Position numbers and translations under genes: made by a program. From NCBI GenBank assembly GCA_973895155.1, contig OZ316895.1, forward strand, positions 8,308,001 to 8,372,000: 64,000 bases of DNA, read 5' to 3'. The stretch comes from Marsupella aquatica (taxonomy: Eukaryota > Marchantiophyta). Under the pieces are notes generated by a model. It had not been told where the DNA came from and ran no database searches. It was given only the letters and a program-made list of their open reading frames with translations. Positions 45,858 through 55,358 of this stretch are shown piece by piece (position 1 is the stretch's first letter; each line of letters starts with the position of its first letter).

Positions 45858-46328
45858 ATGGCGGAACAAAAGGAGAAGGGGAAATGGGGATCAACCGTGA
45901 CCAAGGTCATTCCGGCCACAATAGACAAGGTATGGGCAGTTCTTGCAGACTTCGATGGGATTCGTAGGAACTTCCCAGAGTTTGTTGAATCATCTGAAAC
46001 CGTCGAAGGAGAAAAGAACAAACCAGGGTCCCTGCGTGTTGTCACAGCTTCAACTCCTGAGGGGGAAAGAGTCGAGGGTAGAGAAAGACTTCTTACCTTA
46101 GACGATGTGAATCACACGACCAGCTATGCTGTTGAATATATCAGCCTCGGCTGGACCGGCTATGAAGCCCACATCAGCTGTGAGAGTGTTGAAAATGGGC
46201 ACACGCTTGTAAGGTGGACGTTTGAATTGAACCCAATGAGTACAATAACAGAGGAGGAGTATATCAAAAATCAATTGGGTTTCTATCTCCTATTATTGGA
46301 ACTTACCAAAGGAATTGTGGCGAAATGA
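45858..46328 (+). CDS. SRPBCC / Bet v 1-fold protein (polyketide cyclase / lachrymatory-factor-synthase-like)
   Basis: A single exon encodes 156 residues from the ATG at 45858 (GCAGCAATGGCGG, good context). An in-frame ATG pair at 45831 would add nine residues. The pattern WGSTVTKVIPATIDKVWAVL, ADFDGIRRNFPEFVESSETV, PGSLRVVT, REREL-type turn (VEGRERLLTLDD), YAVEYIS and HTLVRWTFELNP is typical of the START-like SRPBCC fold, a small ligand-binding or catalytic cavity. Plant members of this set are often annotated as lachrymatory-factor-synthase-like or polyketide cyclase/dehydrase. No substrate can be assigned. There is no signal peptide, so it is probably cytosolic. A perfect 84-bp duplication lies directly upstream. 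Confidence 0.85.
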   Translation: MAEQKEKGKWGSTVTKVIPATIDKVWAVLADFDGIRRNFPEFVESSETVEGEKNKPGSLRVVTASTPEGERVEGRERLLTLDDVNHTTSYAVEYISLGWTGYEAHISCESVENGHTLVRWTFELNPMSTITEEEYIKNQLGFYLLLLELTKGIVAK

Positions 46329-46928
46329 CGGAGCTGCGGTCCAGGATTTAAGGCCTGCGATAAGTGTATTGGAAGGGGCAGACGAATTTGCAATGCTTCT
46401 TATGATCCTGTGTGAAGCAAATGGCTCCGAGATGTGGTGGCATTTAGTCTCACTGGAAGCTGCTTGATATAATCAGCTGTGCTATGATGGATGACCACCT
46501 TGACCTCTTGACTCGACGTTCAAACTTTGAAACGGTGGGTAAGATCCTCTCCGATCTCGTCTTGGACGTTTGGAAGGTTGGTGGCCATGAAACTTGTGTT
46601 GCCCAGGGATTTCGGAATGCACAGCACGCCTTCAACTCCGTACCTTATTTTGACCACGCCTTTCTTTATCAGGCTTTTCAGTTTGCTGCTCAGTCATGCT
46701 TTTCCTTTTGAGCTTTTTGGCTCGCTGGTTTTTCCCTTGTTGTCTCCCCTTTGTTGGGTCTCCTGCCTTCGAGATCCTGTCTCAAGGTTTGGAGTTTTCC
46801 GTTCCTTGGTATATATCTTTAGTATGAACATGGTTTTGCAGACTTCTTGAAATCTTCAAGTTACGTCACCAGTATGGGTCATCTATAACGTGAAGACCCA
46901 TACTGGCTTTAACCTTGCCAGACTGCTA
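46329..46928. other. Spacer between SRPBCC gene and Copia copy 3
   Basis: No supported gene. The end of the stretch contains CTGGCTTTAACCTTGCCAGA, which recurs directly after the Copia element at about 52446, showing that the element landed in a short tandem repeat. Confidence 0.5.
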
Positions 46929-46933
46929 GAATG

Positions 46934-47190
46934 TGTTGGTAACAACCAATATTCTATTGCTACGATAGAACAAGGCGCAGGGCGCCATATAAGTAGGGAA
47001 CGATGGATCCCTGGAAGAGGAAGAGATCAATGGACATAACGTAGTGACCTAGAACTAACAGCCTAGATGGCTACCGCATATCACGCATACTGGGCAACGT
47101 GATGTAAGGCAAGTAACGGTGATCAATAAAGATCACACTAGTGTCGTAGCCAGTCGCTTCTACACTACTTACGAGTAATAACTTCCAACA
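46934..47190 (-). repeat. 3' LTR of Copia copy 3 (left end)
   Basis: 257 bp with ends TGTTGG...CCAACA, flanked on the left by target duplication GAATG and on the right by the purine-tract complement. Confidence 0.96.
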
Positions 47191-47565
47191 CCCCCTCTCG
47201 AGTAAGTGAGAGTGTATTAAGAGAATCGGACGTGAGAGGAGAACAAAAGATGCTGTCAGCGGTACCGCGAGTTGTCCATCCATCAATTTTGGTAGTGGAA
47301 ACAATCGAGCCGCAAACAATGTCCCCCTCTGAGTAGGAGAAATGCCCCAAGGATTGTAGCGCAGTGGGGCAGAAGCAAGAGAGACGGAGTGTATGCCGAC
47401 GTCGTTATTATGCGGTCGCAGTAGGTCATAGGCCAGGAATCTATACTTCTTGGGTCAATGCAAACCGAGAAGTTTGTGGGTATCCAAGAAACTGTCACCA
47501 GGCTTTTCGAACACTAGCAGAGGCGGAGTACTTTATGGCTTGGTCTAGTGCAGGAGTGAAGATAT

Positions 47566-50500
47566 TTAGCTAGGATGCAACGTGAGGTCAGATATGGAAA
47601 AAATGCCAATAAATCTCCTATGTTTTTCAAACTTAAGTCGGGACAGCGGCTTGGTAAGGATATCAGCCGGGTTTTCAATTGTATTAATATATGACAATGA
47701 GATCTCCCCCTCTAGCACCCTTTCCCGAACGAAATGGTGCTTGCCTTCTATGTGTTTGGTACGAGCATGAAATACAGGATTTTTGGCAAGTTTGATGGTC
47801 CCTTGGTTGTCACAATGTAAATGAATGTCAAGGGAGGTAGGGATGGCAGCATGTGCAAGATCGGTGTGAATAGAAGGGTCAGAGATCGTAAGTGGTACCT
47901 TCAAGCTAGGATGGATGTTAAGTTCCATCAGTAGTCTGCGAATGTGTACAGCTTCTTTGGCCCCTTCAGATAATGCCTTATACTCAGCTTCAGTGGTACT
48001 GTCGGAGACTGTCGATTGAAGCTTACTTGACCATGAAATAGGACCGGCTGCAAGTTGAAATAGGTAGGCGCCACGAGACCGACGAGTGTCAGGGCAACCT
48101 AGGAAGTCAGCGTCAGTGAAGCCTTGAAGTGAGGCCGAGGACGAGCGCTGGAAGAAAATGCCATAATCGGTAGTACCCTGCAAATACCGGAGGATATGCT
48201 TGACAGATTCCCAGTGCCGTTGCTGAGGGGAAGACATGTAACGGCTGACTATGCCGACAGCGTAAGCAATATCAGGCCTGGTGTGGGTGAGAAAAATAAG
48301 TTTTCCTACAGCATGGCAGTACTCAGTGACATCGAAAGAAGTAGTATCGGTGTTTGTAGTTAGAACATGGCCTTCAGGGAGAGGTATATGTTCGGGCTTG
48401 CAGTTATTCATGCCCAGTTCCTTCACCAGATCCTGACAGTAGGAAGTCTGATGGAGAAAAAGTCCGGTAGAAGTGCGAAGGAATTCAATACCGAGGTATT
48501 TTTGGACGAACCCCAGGTCCTTCATCTGATAGCGCTGCTGAAGGTGAGCCTTGGTGGATGCAATTTTTGTGGGATTGCTCCCGGTGATGAGTAAATCATC
48601 TACATAGAGCATTAAAATAACGATGGCACCATCAGAATGACAGAAATAAAGATTGGGGTCAGCAGCACTACGGGTCCAGCCAGTGTCCCGAAGATGGGTG
48701 TCAATTTCACTATACCATGCTCTTGGGGATTGTTTGAGACCATAGAGGGAGCGTCGTAAGCGGCACACCATAGATTCCTTCCCAGGAATCTCAAATCCTT
48801 GCGGTTGGTGCATATATATTTCTTCGGTGAGAGTGCCATTGAGGAATGCTGTAATGACATCCATGTGATGCAATTCCCAGCCATTGGCAACGGCAAGTGC
48901 AATGATAGTCCGGAGGGTTGACCACTTGACTACAGGAGCAAAGGTCTCATTATAGTCAATCCCAAATTTTTGTTCAAAGCCCCGGGCGACCAAGCGTGCT
49001 TTGAGGCGAAACCGAGTAGAATATGGTTTAGCCCGAAATACCCATTTAGCGGTCAGTGCACGTCGTCCTGCAGGCAAATAAACAAGTTCCCAGGTACCCA
49101 TTTGTAAAAGGGACTCAATTTCTTCCTCCATAGCCTCCTTCCAGCCTGGGTGATTGAGAGCAGCTTCCGTGGAAAGATTTTCACATTCAGGTCCTGCAGA
49201 CTCGACTAAGAAGGTGCTCATGTCATAGTCATTGTGCCAAGGAGGTGGTCGATGAGTCCGCAACGAGTGGCGGAGTGCAGGTGGTCGTTCTTGTGGTGCA
49301 GCCACAGGCAGAGGTTGAATGTCCTCATTGGGGGGCAGTTCTGGCACAGGTTCGACCCCAACATCAGCTTGCTCACAATTAATCTCTCCGTGGATGTCAT
49401 CATGGACAGGTTCCCCCTCTGGAACTAGAAGTTCTGGAATGTGAGGAATAGGCAAAGCATCCCCAAGGGCAACGAGCACGGGTTGAAAGAGGGCGTGGAT
49501 AGCAGCATGATCCGATGCCTGAGCTCCCATGGTATTTTCGTCAAATGTAACATCCTTGGAGATGATAATTCATCGGCGAGCAGCATCATAACAACGGTAA
49601 GCTTTAGATTCGTCATCATAGCCAAGAAGCATGGTGCGCAGAGATTTAGTGCTAAGCTTGGACTGAAGAGAGTCTGGAAGAAGAACATACGCTGTGCAGC
49701 CAAGTACGCGGAGGTGGCCAAGATCGGGTTTGGTACCAAAAATGGCCTCAAACGGAGTGCATTTATACAGGGCCCGGGTACCAGACCGATTTTGAACATA
49801 GTTAGCAGCACGAACTGCCTCGTGCCAAAGAGACACAGAGGTGCCGGAGCTAAGTAGAATAGCCCGAGCAGCTTCAATTAATGTACGGTTCTTACGCTCA
49901 GCTACTCCATTTTGATGAGGGGAGTCAGCAACAGTAAGCTGGCGCCTAATCCCATGGGTCCTGCAAAATTGGAGAAATTCTGTGGACATGTACTCCCCGC
50001 CACGATCAGATCGAAGACACGCAATTTTTTGATCAAATTGATTCTCGACCAGCAGCTTGAATGCTTTGAACTGGTCAAAGGTGTCGCTCTTGCGGGGCAG
50101 AAAATAGACCCAAGTGAATCGAGTAAAGTCATCAATAAAAGTGAGGATATACTTAACACGAGAAGGTCCTTGAATAGGACCACATAGATCAAAGTGAAGA
50201 AGCTCCAGTGGTCGGGAGGCCCGTGAAATAGATTGCTTAGGAATCTTTTCTCGATGATGCTTGGCTTGGACACAAGTGCCACAAACTCGCTTGACTCGTG
50301 GGAGCATAGGAAGACCAGTTACCAAGGAGCCCTGGGACATATGGTGAACCATTTGATAATTTATGTGGCTGAGCCGTCGGTGCCAGAGCTCAATCGCATC
50401 TTGATGCAAAACTTCAGCAGGGGCCTCAGTAAGGAGGACTGGGGCGGACTCCAATAGCTTTGCGTGGCGGTGAAAACGTGAGTGGGGCGCCTGAGTAAGG

Positions 50501-51897
50501 GCCAAATGTGGAAGAGGGTGACGCAGCTTGTAAAGTCGATTTCTTGGATCACGAGCAGCAGTGAGGAAGACCTGCTGAGGATTATCTTTGTCAAAGACAT
50601 GGCACGATTTAGAACTGAACAAAATAGGATGACCAGCATCAGTGAGAGTACCAATAGAGAGAAGATTTCGTGTCAGACCAGGAACATACAAAACTTTGCG
50701 AATCTCTTTATTCTGATCAATGGAAACTGTGCCGTGGCCAGCCACTGGGAGCTGGATGCCATTAGCAGTAGTCACAGAAGTTGAGGAAGTTCCAGCAGTA
50801 AGATCACGAAAAACAGCAGGATCACCCGTGACATGGGTGCTAGCGCCAGAGTCGAGAATCCATTCTCGAGAGTTGTGCCTAGTGTCAAGCTCAGTAAAAT
50901 TTGCCTCCATGATTTCACTATCATCGTAAGTATCTTCCTCATCACCTTCGTAATAGTTATCAGAGATCTCAGCAGCATTGGCCTGTGGCTTAAACCGGCG
51001 GATGCCAGCAGCTTTCAACTGCATTTCTGCAATTTCTTCATCGAGCTTCTTGAGGTCACATTGTGGCTCCCAATGGCCAGTCTTCCCGCAATAGTTGCAA
51101 CTGCCAATGCTGCGTCCTCGGCCGACAGACATTGATCGTGAGTTCCGGAGGTTGCTGAAGTGGCGTGGTGGGAAGCTGTGGCGTGGTGGGAAGTTCCCCT
51201 CAGTACGAGGTTGGAAGCGCCCTCGTCCGCGTCCATAGGAAAAGGAGCGAGTGACTGCCATAGCTTCCTCCGTAGTGTCCGTCTGCTTTCCTTTCCGCCA
51301 ATACTCATCAGACTGGAGTCGTTCAAGCAGATTTGTGAATGTCGGCTTGGGGGACCGTGAGAGGTCAGCGCTGAACATAGAGACAAATGTGCCCCAACTC
51401 AGAGGAAGACCTTGTAAGACTATGTGGATGAGACGGTGCTCGACAACTTCAGCATTCATGCTGGCCAGTTGTCCAGCAAGTGAGTTGATTTTGTTGATGT
51501 AGGATTCGACCGATCCTCCTTCATTCATACGGGTGTTCTGGAGCTTCTTCTCCAGTAGTAGCTGTCGTTGGACTGTATCACCTCCAAAACGCTGCTGAAA
51601 GTGTTCCCAGCACTTGGCTGGATCATCGGAAAACTTATCCACAGTAGATAAGAATTGAGGCTTCACGATGGAGGCCAAGATAGATACGGCCCGAACTTTC
51701 TTCTTCTCGATCTCACGAGCAGTCAAGTGGGCCCCTCCATCGACAAGGTTGCCATTGGCATCTGGCTTTACACCAAAGTTCAGCTCAGCAAACAGCTCGT
51801 CACGTTTCAGCAGGTTCTTGACCACGATGGTCCACGTCATGTGATTCGTAGTGCCGGCAAGCTTATCGCTCTCAGAGAACAATTTAAGAAGATCCAT
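47566..51897 (-). pseudogene. Copia gag-pol polyprotein with a single in-frame TGA
   Basis: From the ATG at 51897 the frame runs 775 codons to a TGA at 49570-49572, then continues in the same frame to 47566, about 1443 residues in all. Gag comes first (MDLLKLFSESDKLAGTTNHM), then the CCHC knuckle CNYCGKTGHWEPQC, protease WILDSGASTH and integrase (HHCC zinc finger; FIDDFTRFTWVYF, LRSDRGGEYMS, NGVAERKNRTLIEA). After the TGA come reverse transcriptase (KWVFRAKPYSTRF, MDVITAFLNGTL, MLYVDDLLITG) and RNase H (GFTDADFLGCPDTRRS, TEAEYKALSEGAKEA, LHCDNQGTIKLAKNP). The TGA sits where Arg fits (CGCCGA-TGA-ATTATC) just after integrase. A CGA-to-TGA change is the simplest cause. Readthrough cannot be excluded, so the element may be barely dead or still able to move in trans. 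Confidence 0.92.
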
Positions 51898-52175
51898 AGC
51901 TAACAGATATGATTATACGGTGCTACAGTGCTCTAGTCAATGTTGAGGAACTTTCACTCAACCGAAGCTATTACGTAAGGAATTCTAGTCCTATGCTAGA
52001 TTATGATCACATCAGGGATCCTTTCTACCTGAGTGTATACTGTAGGAGTCGAGCTTAAGAAAGCTATTGCTATGTGATTACGTCAGGGAATCTCTCAACC
52101 TGAGTATACACTAAGTCTAGTTTCAAACGTAGAAAATTCTAGCGTGGATCGAGTAGAGCCTTAGCTATGATACCA
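51898..52175 (-). other. Leader of Copia copy 3 with primer-binding site
   Basis: A 278-bp untranslated leader between the 5' LTR and gag. The primer-binding site TGGTATCATAGC begins about two bases from the LTR. It is much shorter than the leaders of copies 1 and 2. Confidence 0.8.
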
Positions 52176-52432
52176 TGTTGGTAACAACCAATATTCTATT
52201 GCTACGATAGAACAAGGCGCAGGGCGCCATATAAGTAGGGAACGATGGATCCCTGGAAGAGGAAGAGATCAATGGACATAACGTAGTGACCTAGAACTAA
52301 CAGCCTAGATGGCTACCGCATATCACGCATACTGGGCAACGTGATGTAAGGCAAGTAACGGTGATCAATAAAGATCACACTAGTGTCGTAGCCAGTCGCT
52401 TCTACACTACTTACGAGTAATAACTTCCAACA
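52176..52432 (-). repeat. 5' LTR of Copia copy 3 (right end)
   Basis: 257 bp, identical by eye to the left LTR, followed by target duplication GAATG at 52433-52437. Confidence 0.96.
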
Positions 52433-52767
52433 GAATGATGATTACCTGGCTTTAACCTTGCCAGACTGCCAGGATGATGTAAATTGCTATAACAATATTT
52501 GTGACTTAAGCGCTGTCGATTCTGCATGATGATGAAGATTATACTTCACAACTAAATGAATAAATTATGGCTGGTCTTTACCTTACAGAACCATAGCACC
52601 TGTTGTTGAACGTTCACAGTGATCTAACTTTAGTGATCACACTGATATGCTTTTTCAAGACGGTACTATTTTGGCTACATTACTCTGCTGGGTCAATTAG
52701 GGGAGCATCGGTTAATGTTGAGGCTTCGGGTGAAGCGACAATTTGTTGTCAACTGTTAGGGGAGATG

Positions 52768-53058
52768 CTACGTGTTAAGATCGTGTAAGAACAATTCAAC
52801 CTTGATGCCTGCGGTTAAGAATGCCCACACTGTTGCACCTTCTCCTTTCAAACTCTGTAGTTGCGCTAGGATGTTGGAAGGATCTTCGAAGCCCACGAAG
52901 TTGACCATTAGGTACATGGAATGCAAATTCGTAGTACTGTAGTGGATTCCGGGCTTCACATCCTTCCAGCCTGTCGTGGATAGATGTTGAAACAGCTGTC
53001 CGTATCCTCCATCTTGGAGAGTTTCTGAGAGAACTGTGGAGGATGCTACCGAGACATC
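52768..53058 (-). other. Unrecognised open frame, possible terminal exon
   Basis: On the minus strand a frame opens after a possible acceptor (GATAG) near 53059 and runs about 96 codons to a stop at 52768. The composition looks like coding sequence (LFQHLSTTGWKDVKPG, YLMVNFVGFEDPSNILAQL, VWAFLTAGIKVELFLHD) and there is no in-frame ATG. I do not recognise the family and cannot find upstream exons. It could be a fragment of a gene disrupted by mobile DNA. Confidence 0.3.
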
Positions 53059-53563
53059 TTGCTATCCTGTGACTTGACTGAAGCTGATCCTCACATCAGG
53101 AGATGAACTCAGAAGTAATTGCAACTCGACCTGAAGTCGCCAATTCAAGAACAAAATTACGAAGGCATAGTCACCAAGACATTGATGGGTACAAGGTGAG
53201 CCACAATCGTTTCGCATTTCCAAATCCAGAAGCACAGAAGCGTTTCGCAGAAACGGCTCTCATGTGTGGACTTAATGCTGCCCCTGACCCCAGTCCGTGA
53301 AAGGCCCAACCAGATGGAACACATGTGCTCTATTGAGAAGGAGCGAGTAGAAAACGTAAAGAGCAAAAAGCGCGTACAGCCTTTATACAATAATTCAACA
53401 ACTCTGATGCCCTGGCGCATTGAATCGTAGGCAGTTGTGCTCAATATTGATTCAACTAATTATATACCAGAATCCTCGGTCCCCTCCACATTCAACAAAC
53501 AAGGCTCTTTAAATTTGGGGCTATTTTACAACAGGATTCATGGTGTGTGGAGTAATAATTCCT
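53059..53563. other. Spacer 3' of the P450 gene
   Basis: Probable 3' untranslated region of the P450 plus spacer. Short open frames on both strands have no recognisable domain. Confidence 0.4.
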
Positions 53564-55294
53564 TTATGCTGGTGTAATTCGATTTCTCACTGTCACTGGG
53601 AGGCCATTCCTTATCTGCATGACGAGAGATGCCACATACTGAGGTTTGTAATCTTGGGAAACGCACAGCTCGAAGTTCGAAAGAATTGCAGCACAGACGA
53701 GTTTCATCTGCAACATGACCATATCTTTTCCCAAACAGATTCTTGGGCCTGCTTGGAAGACAGAAAACTTGTAAGGGCTTTGGGTTGAGAAGGTTCCTTC
53801 TTTCAGCCACCTCTCCGGCTTGAACTGACGAGCATCCTTGCCCCACAAATCCTCCAATCTGCCCATGGTGTAAGGATGGTACATGACCAGTGCGTTTGCT
53901 GGCACGACAGTACCATCAGGCCACACATCAGACTTCCGGGCAATCTTCATATCTCTAGGCACAGGAGGGTACAGCCTCAACGACTCTGTCAAAGCTGCAT
54001 GCAAGTAGTGCATTCTCTTCAATTCCTCGAACGACAAGGTGGAGCCGATCTTGTCATGGCTGGTCTGCTCGGCGCCAGCACACTCCGCAGCAGTGGACCG
54101 AGAGCTCACCACTCGTGAGATTTCTTTTAAAATTGCCAGCTCTACATCAGGATGACTAGAAAGTAACCAAAAAAACCACGATAGAGCAGCTGTGGTGGTG
54201 TCCCTCCCTGCCAGAACAAAACTGATAACGATATCGCGAAGAAAGGTATCTTTGGATTTAATGTTTCCACTGACTTTCAGATCGTCCGTAGATTTTTGAT
54301 CGTGGTTTGTCAACTCTGCATCAATTTCTCCATTGCCTTGCTCTTCGCTTCTCACAAGGGCGATAAATCGTGAAAGAAGGTCAGTTTTGCCACCCAGAGT
54401 TTCCTGTTGTCCCCTGACGGAGGCCTCACGAAGTTCTTGCCTCCGAGCCTTTATGACACCCATGGCAAAGTCGTCAATCACACCCACTTCACGTCGCAGC
54501 TCCTCAGGCTCTCCAATCTTCAAGGCTGCCTTGACTTTCCACAGAAACTTTGGAAATGTTTGAAGGCGCTTCATGCAAAGAAGGGTAGCTTTGTCGAAAG
54601 CTTCAGCAAATCTCACTTGGGGTAAAAAGATATCCAAGCAAGCTGGATCCACTCCAAACCCCAACTGGCAAGTGTTATCAAAAGCAAACCGGGCAAAAAT
54701 GTCCTGTAGATCAAAAACTTGCCCAGATTGGGAGGCTTTGTGGAGAAAGGGCAGGAGGCGATCAGACGTTTCTCTCACTGCAGACTCCAGCACGAAATCT
54801 CTCAATGAACGAGTGGTGAATTCATGGCTTGCCACTTTTCTCTGGACCTTCCAGAGATGGTCATCTGCATTGAAAATCCCATTGCCGAGCAGTTCTCGCA
54901 AGTTCTCGATCATGTATTCACCCTTCGGATAGTTTTCGAAGTTGGTCTTCAGAATGTACTCCACATTCGCCGGATTCGCTGTGATGAAGATGACAGTTCC
55001 TCCTGGACGCACAATCCTAAGGGTATGGCCTGGAAGTTGGCTTAGAACGTCAAAGACATACTCCAGTAGTCTGTGCCTGTTTTGATGAAAAGTGATAATT
55101 GAGCCCACTATAGGATAAACTTTTGGGCCCTTGTTCTTCCCATACAGAGGATGCGTGGCCCACCATTTGTAGAGAAAGTAAGCCACAACCGCCAATGTGT
55201 CGATCAAACCCACCAGCAGAACGTCCCTCCTTAATCCCTCGTCCTCTTGCACTTGCACTGCTAAATGTGACAGCTGATTTGAGAGGCAAGACAT
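53564..55294 (-). CDS. Cytochrome P450, CYP94-like (CYP86 clan)
   Basis: A single exon of 576 residues from the ATG at 55294. The frame stays open further upstream, but only with a TTG. Features in order: an N-terminal membrane anchor (about residues 24-45, DVLLVGLIDTLAVVAYFLY), GNGIFNADDHLWKVQRKVAS near 140, the I-helix AGRDTT near 365, ExxR in ESLRLYPPVP near 445, FKPERW near 495, and the haem loop FQAGPRICLGK with the Cys ligand. All catalytic signatures are present, so it should be functional in the ER. The NADDHLWKVQRKVASHEF and VFQAGPRICLGK patterns point to CYP94, a group of fatty-acid and jasmonoyl-isoleucine omega-hydroxylases. CYP86/96/704 are alternatives. The substrate is unknown. 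A TCAAC repeat lies in its 5' leader. Confidence 0.88.
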   Translation of the reverse strand: MSCLSNQLSHLAVQVQEDEGLRRDVLLVGLIDTLAVVAYFLYKWWATHPLYGKNKGPKVYPIVGSIITFHQNRHRLLEYVFDVLSQLPGHTLRIVRPGGTVIFITANPANVEYILKTNFENYPKGEYMIENLRELLGNGIFNADDHLWKVQRKVASHEFTTRSLRDFVLESAVRETSDRLLPFLHKASQSGQVFDLQDIFARFAFDNTCQLGFGVDPACLDIFLPQVRFAEAFDKATLLCMKRLQTFPKFLWKVKAALKIGEPEELRREVGVIDDFAMGVIKARRQELREASVRGQQETLGGKTDLLSRFIALVRSEEQGNGEIDAELTNHDQKSTDDLKVSGNIKSKDTFLRDIVISFVLAGRDTTTAALSWFFWLLSSHPDVELAILKEISRVVSSRSTAAECAGAEQTSHDKIGSTLSFEELKRMHYLHAALTESLRLYPPVPRDMKIARKSDVWPDGTVVPANALVMYHPYTMGRLEDLWGKDARQFKPERWLKEGTFSTQSPYKFSVFQAGPRICLGKDMVMLQMKLVCAAILSNFELCVSQDYKPQYVASLVMQIRNGLPVTVRNRITPA

Positions 55295-55314
55295 TTTTGA
55301 CTGACTGGTTCGAT

Positions 55315-55358
55315 TCAACTCAACTCAACTCAACTCAACTCAACTCAACTCAACTCAA
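55315..55358 (+). repeat. (TCAAC)n pentanucleotide microsatellite in the P450 leader
   Basis: About eight and a half perfect TCAAC units begin 20 bp upstream of the P450 start codon (minus strand), so transcripts should carry a (GTTGA)n tract in the 5' leader. Confidence 0.95.

Larger units (their letters stand above)
46934..52432 (-). mobile_element. Ty1/Copia LTR retrotransposon, copy 3 (young, nearly intact; different family)
   Basis: Two 257-bp LTRs (46934-47190 and 52176-52432) look identical base for base. The target duplication GAATG is at 46929-46933 and 52433-52437. On the minus strand the 5' LTR is the right one. Next to it the primer-binding site reads TGGTATCATAGC (tRNA-Met type), and a purine tract (complement of CCCCCTCTCGAG) precedes the left LTR. 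Gag-pol fills the interior on the minus strand, with one in-frame TGA. Family LTRs do not resemble those of copies 1 and 2. Identical LTRs imply very recent insertion. Confidence 0.96.

Noticed and set aside
55295-55318. P450 start upstream of 55294
   Set aside because: The frame remains open into the leader, but the only upstream initiator is a TTG. The ATG at 55294 precedes a normal membrane anchor.
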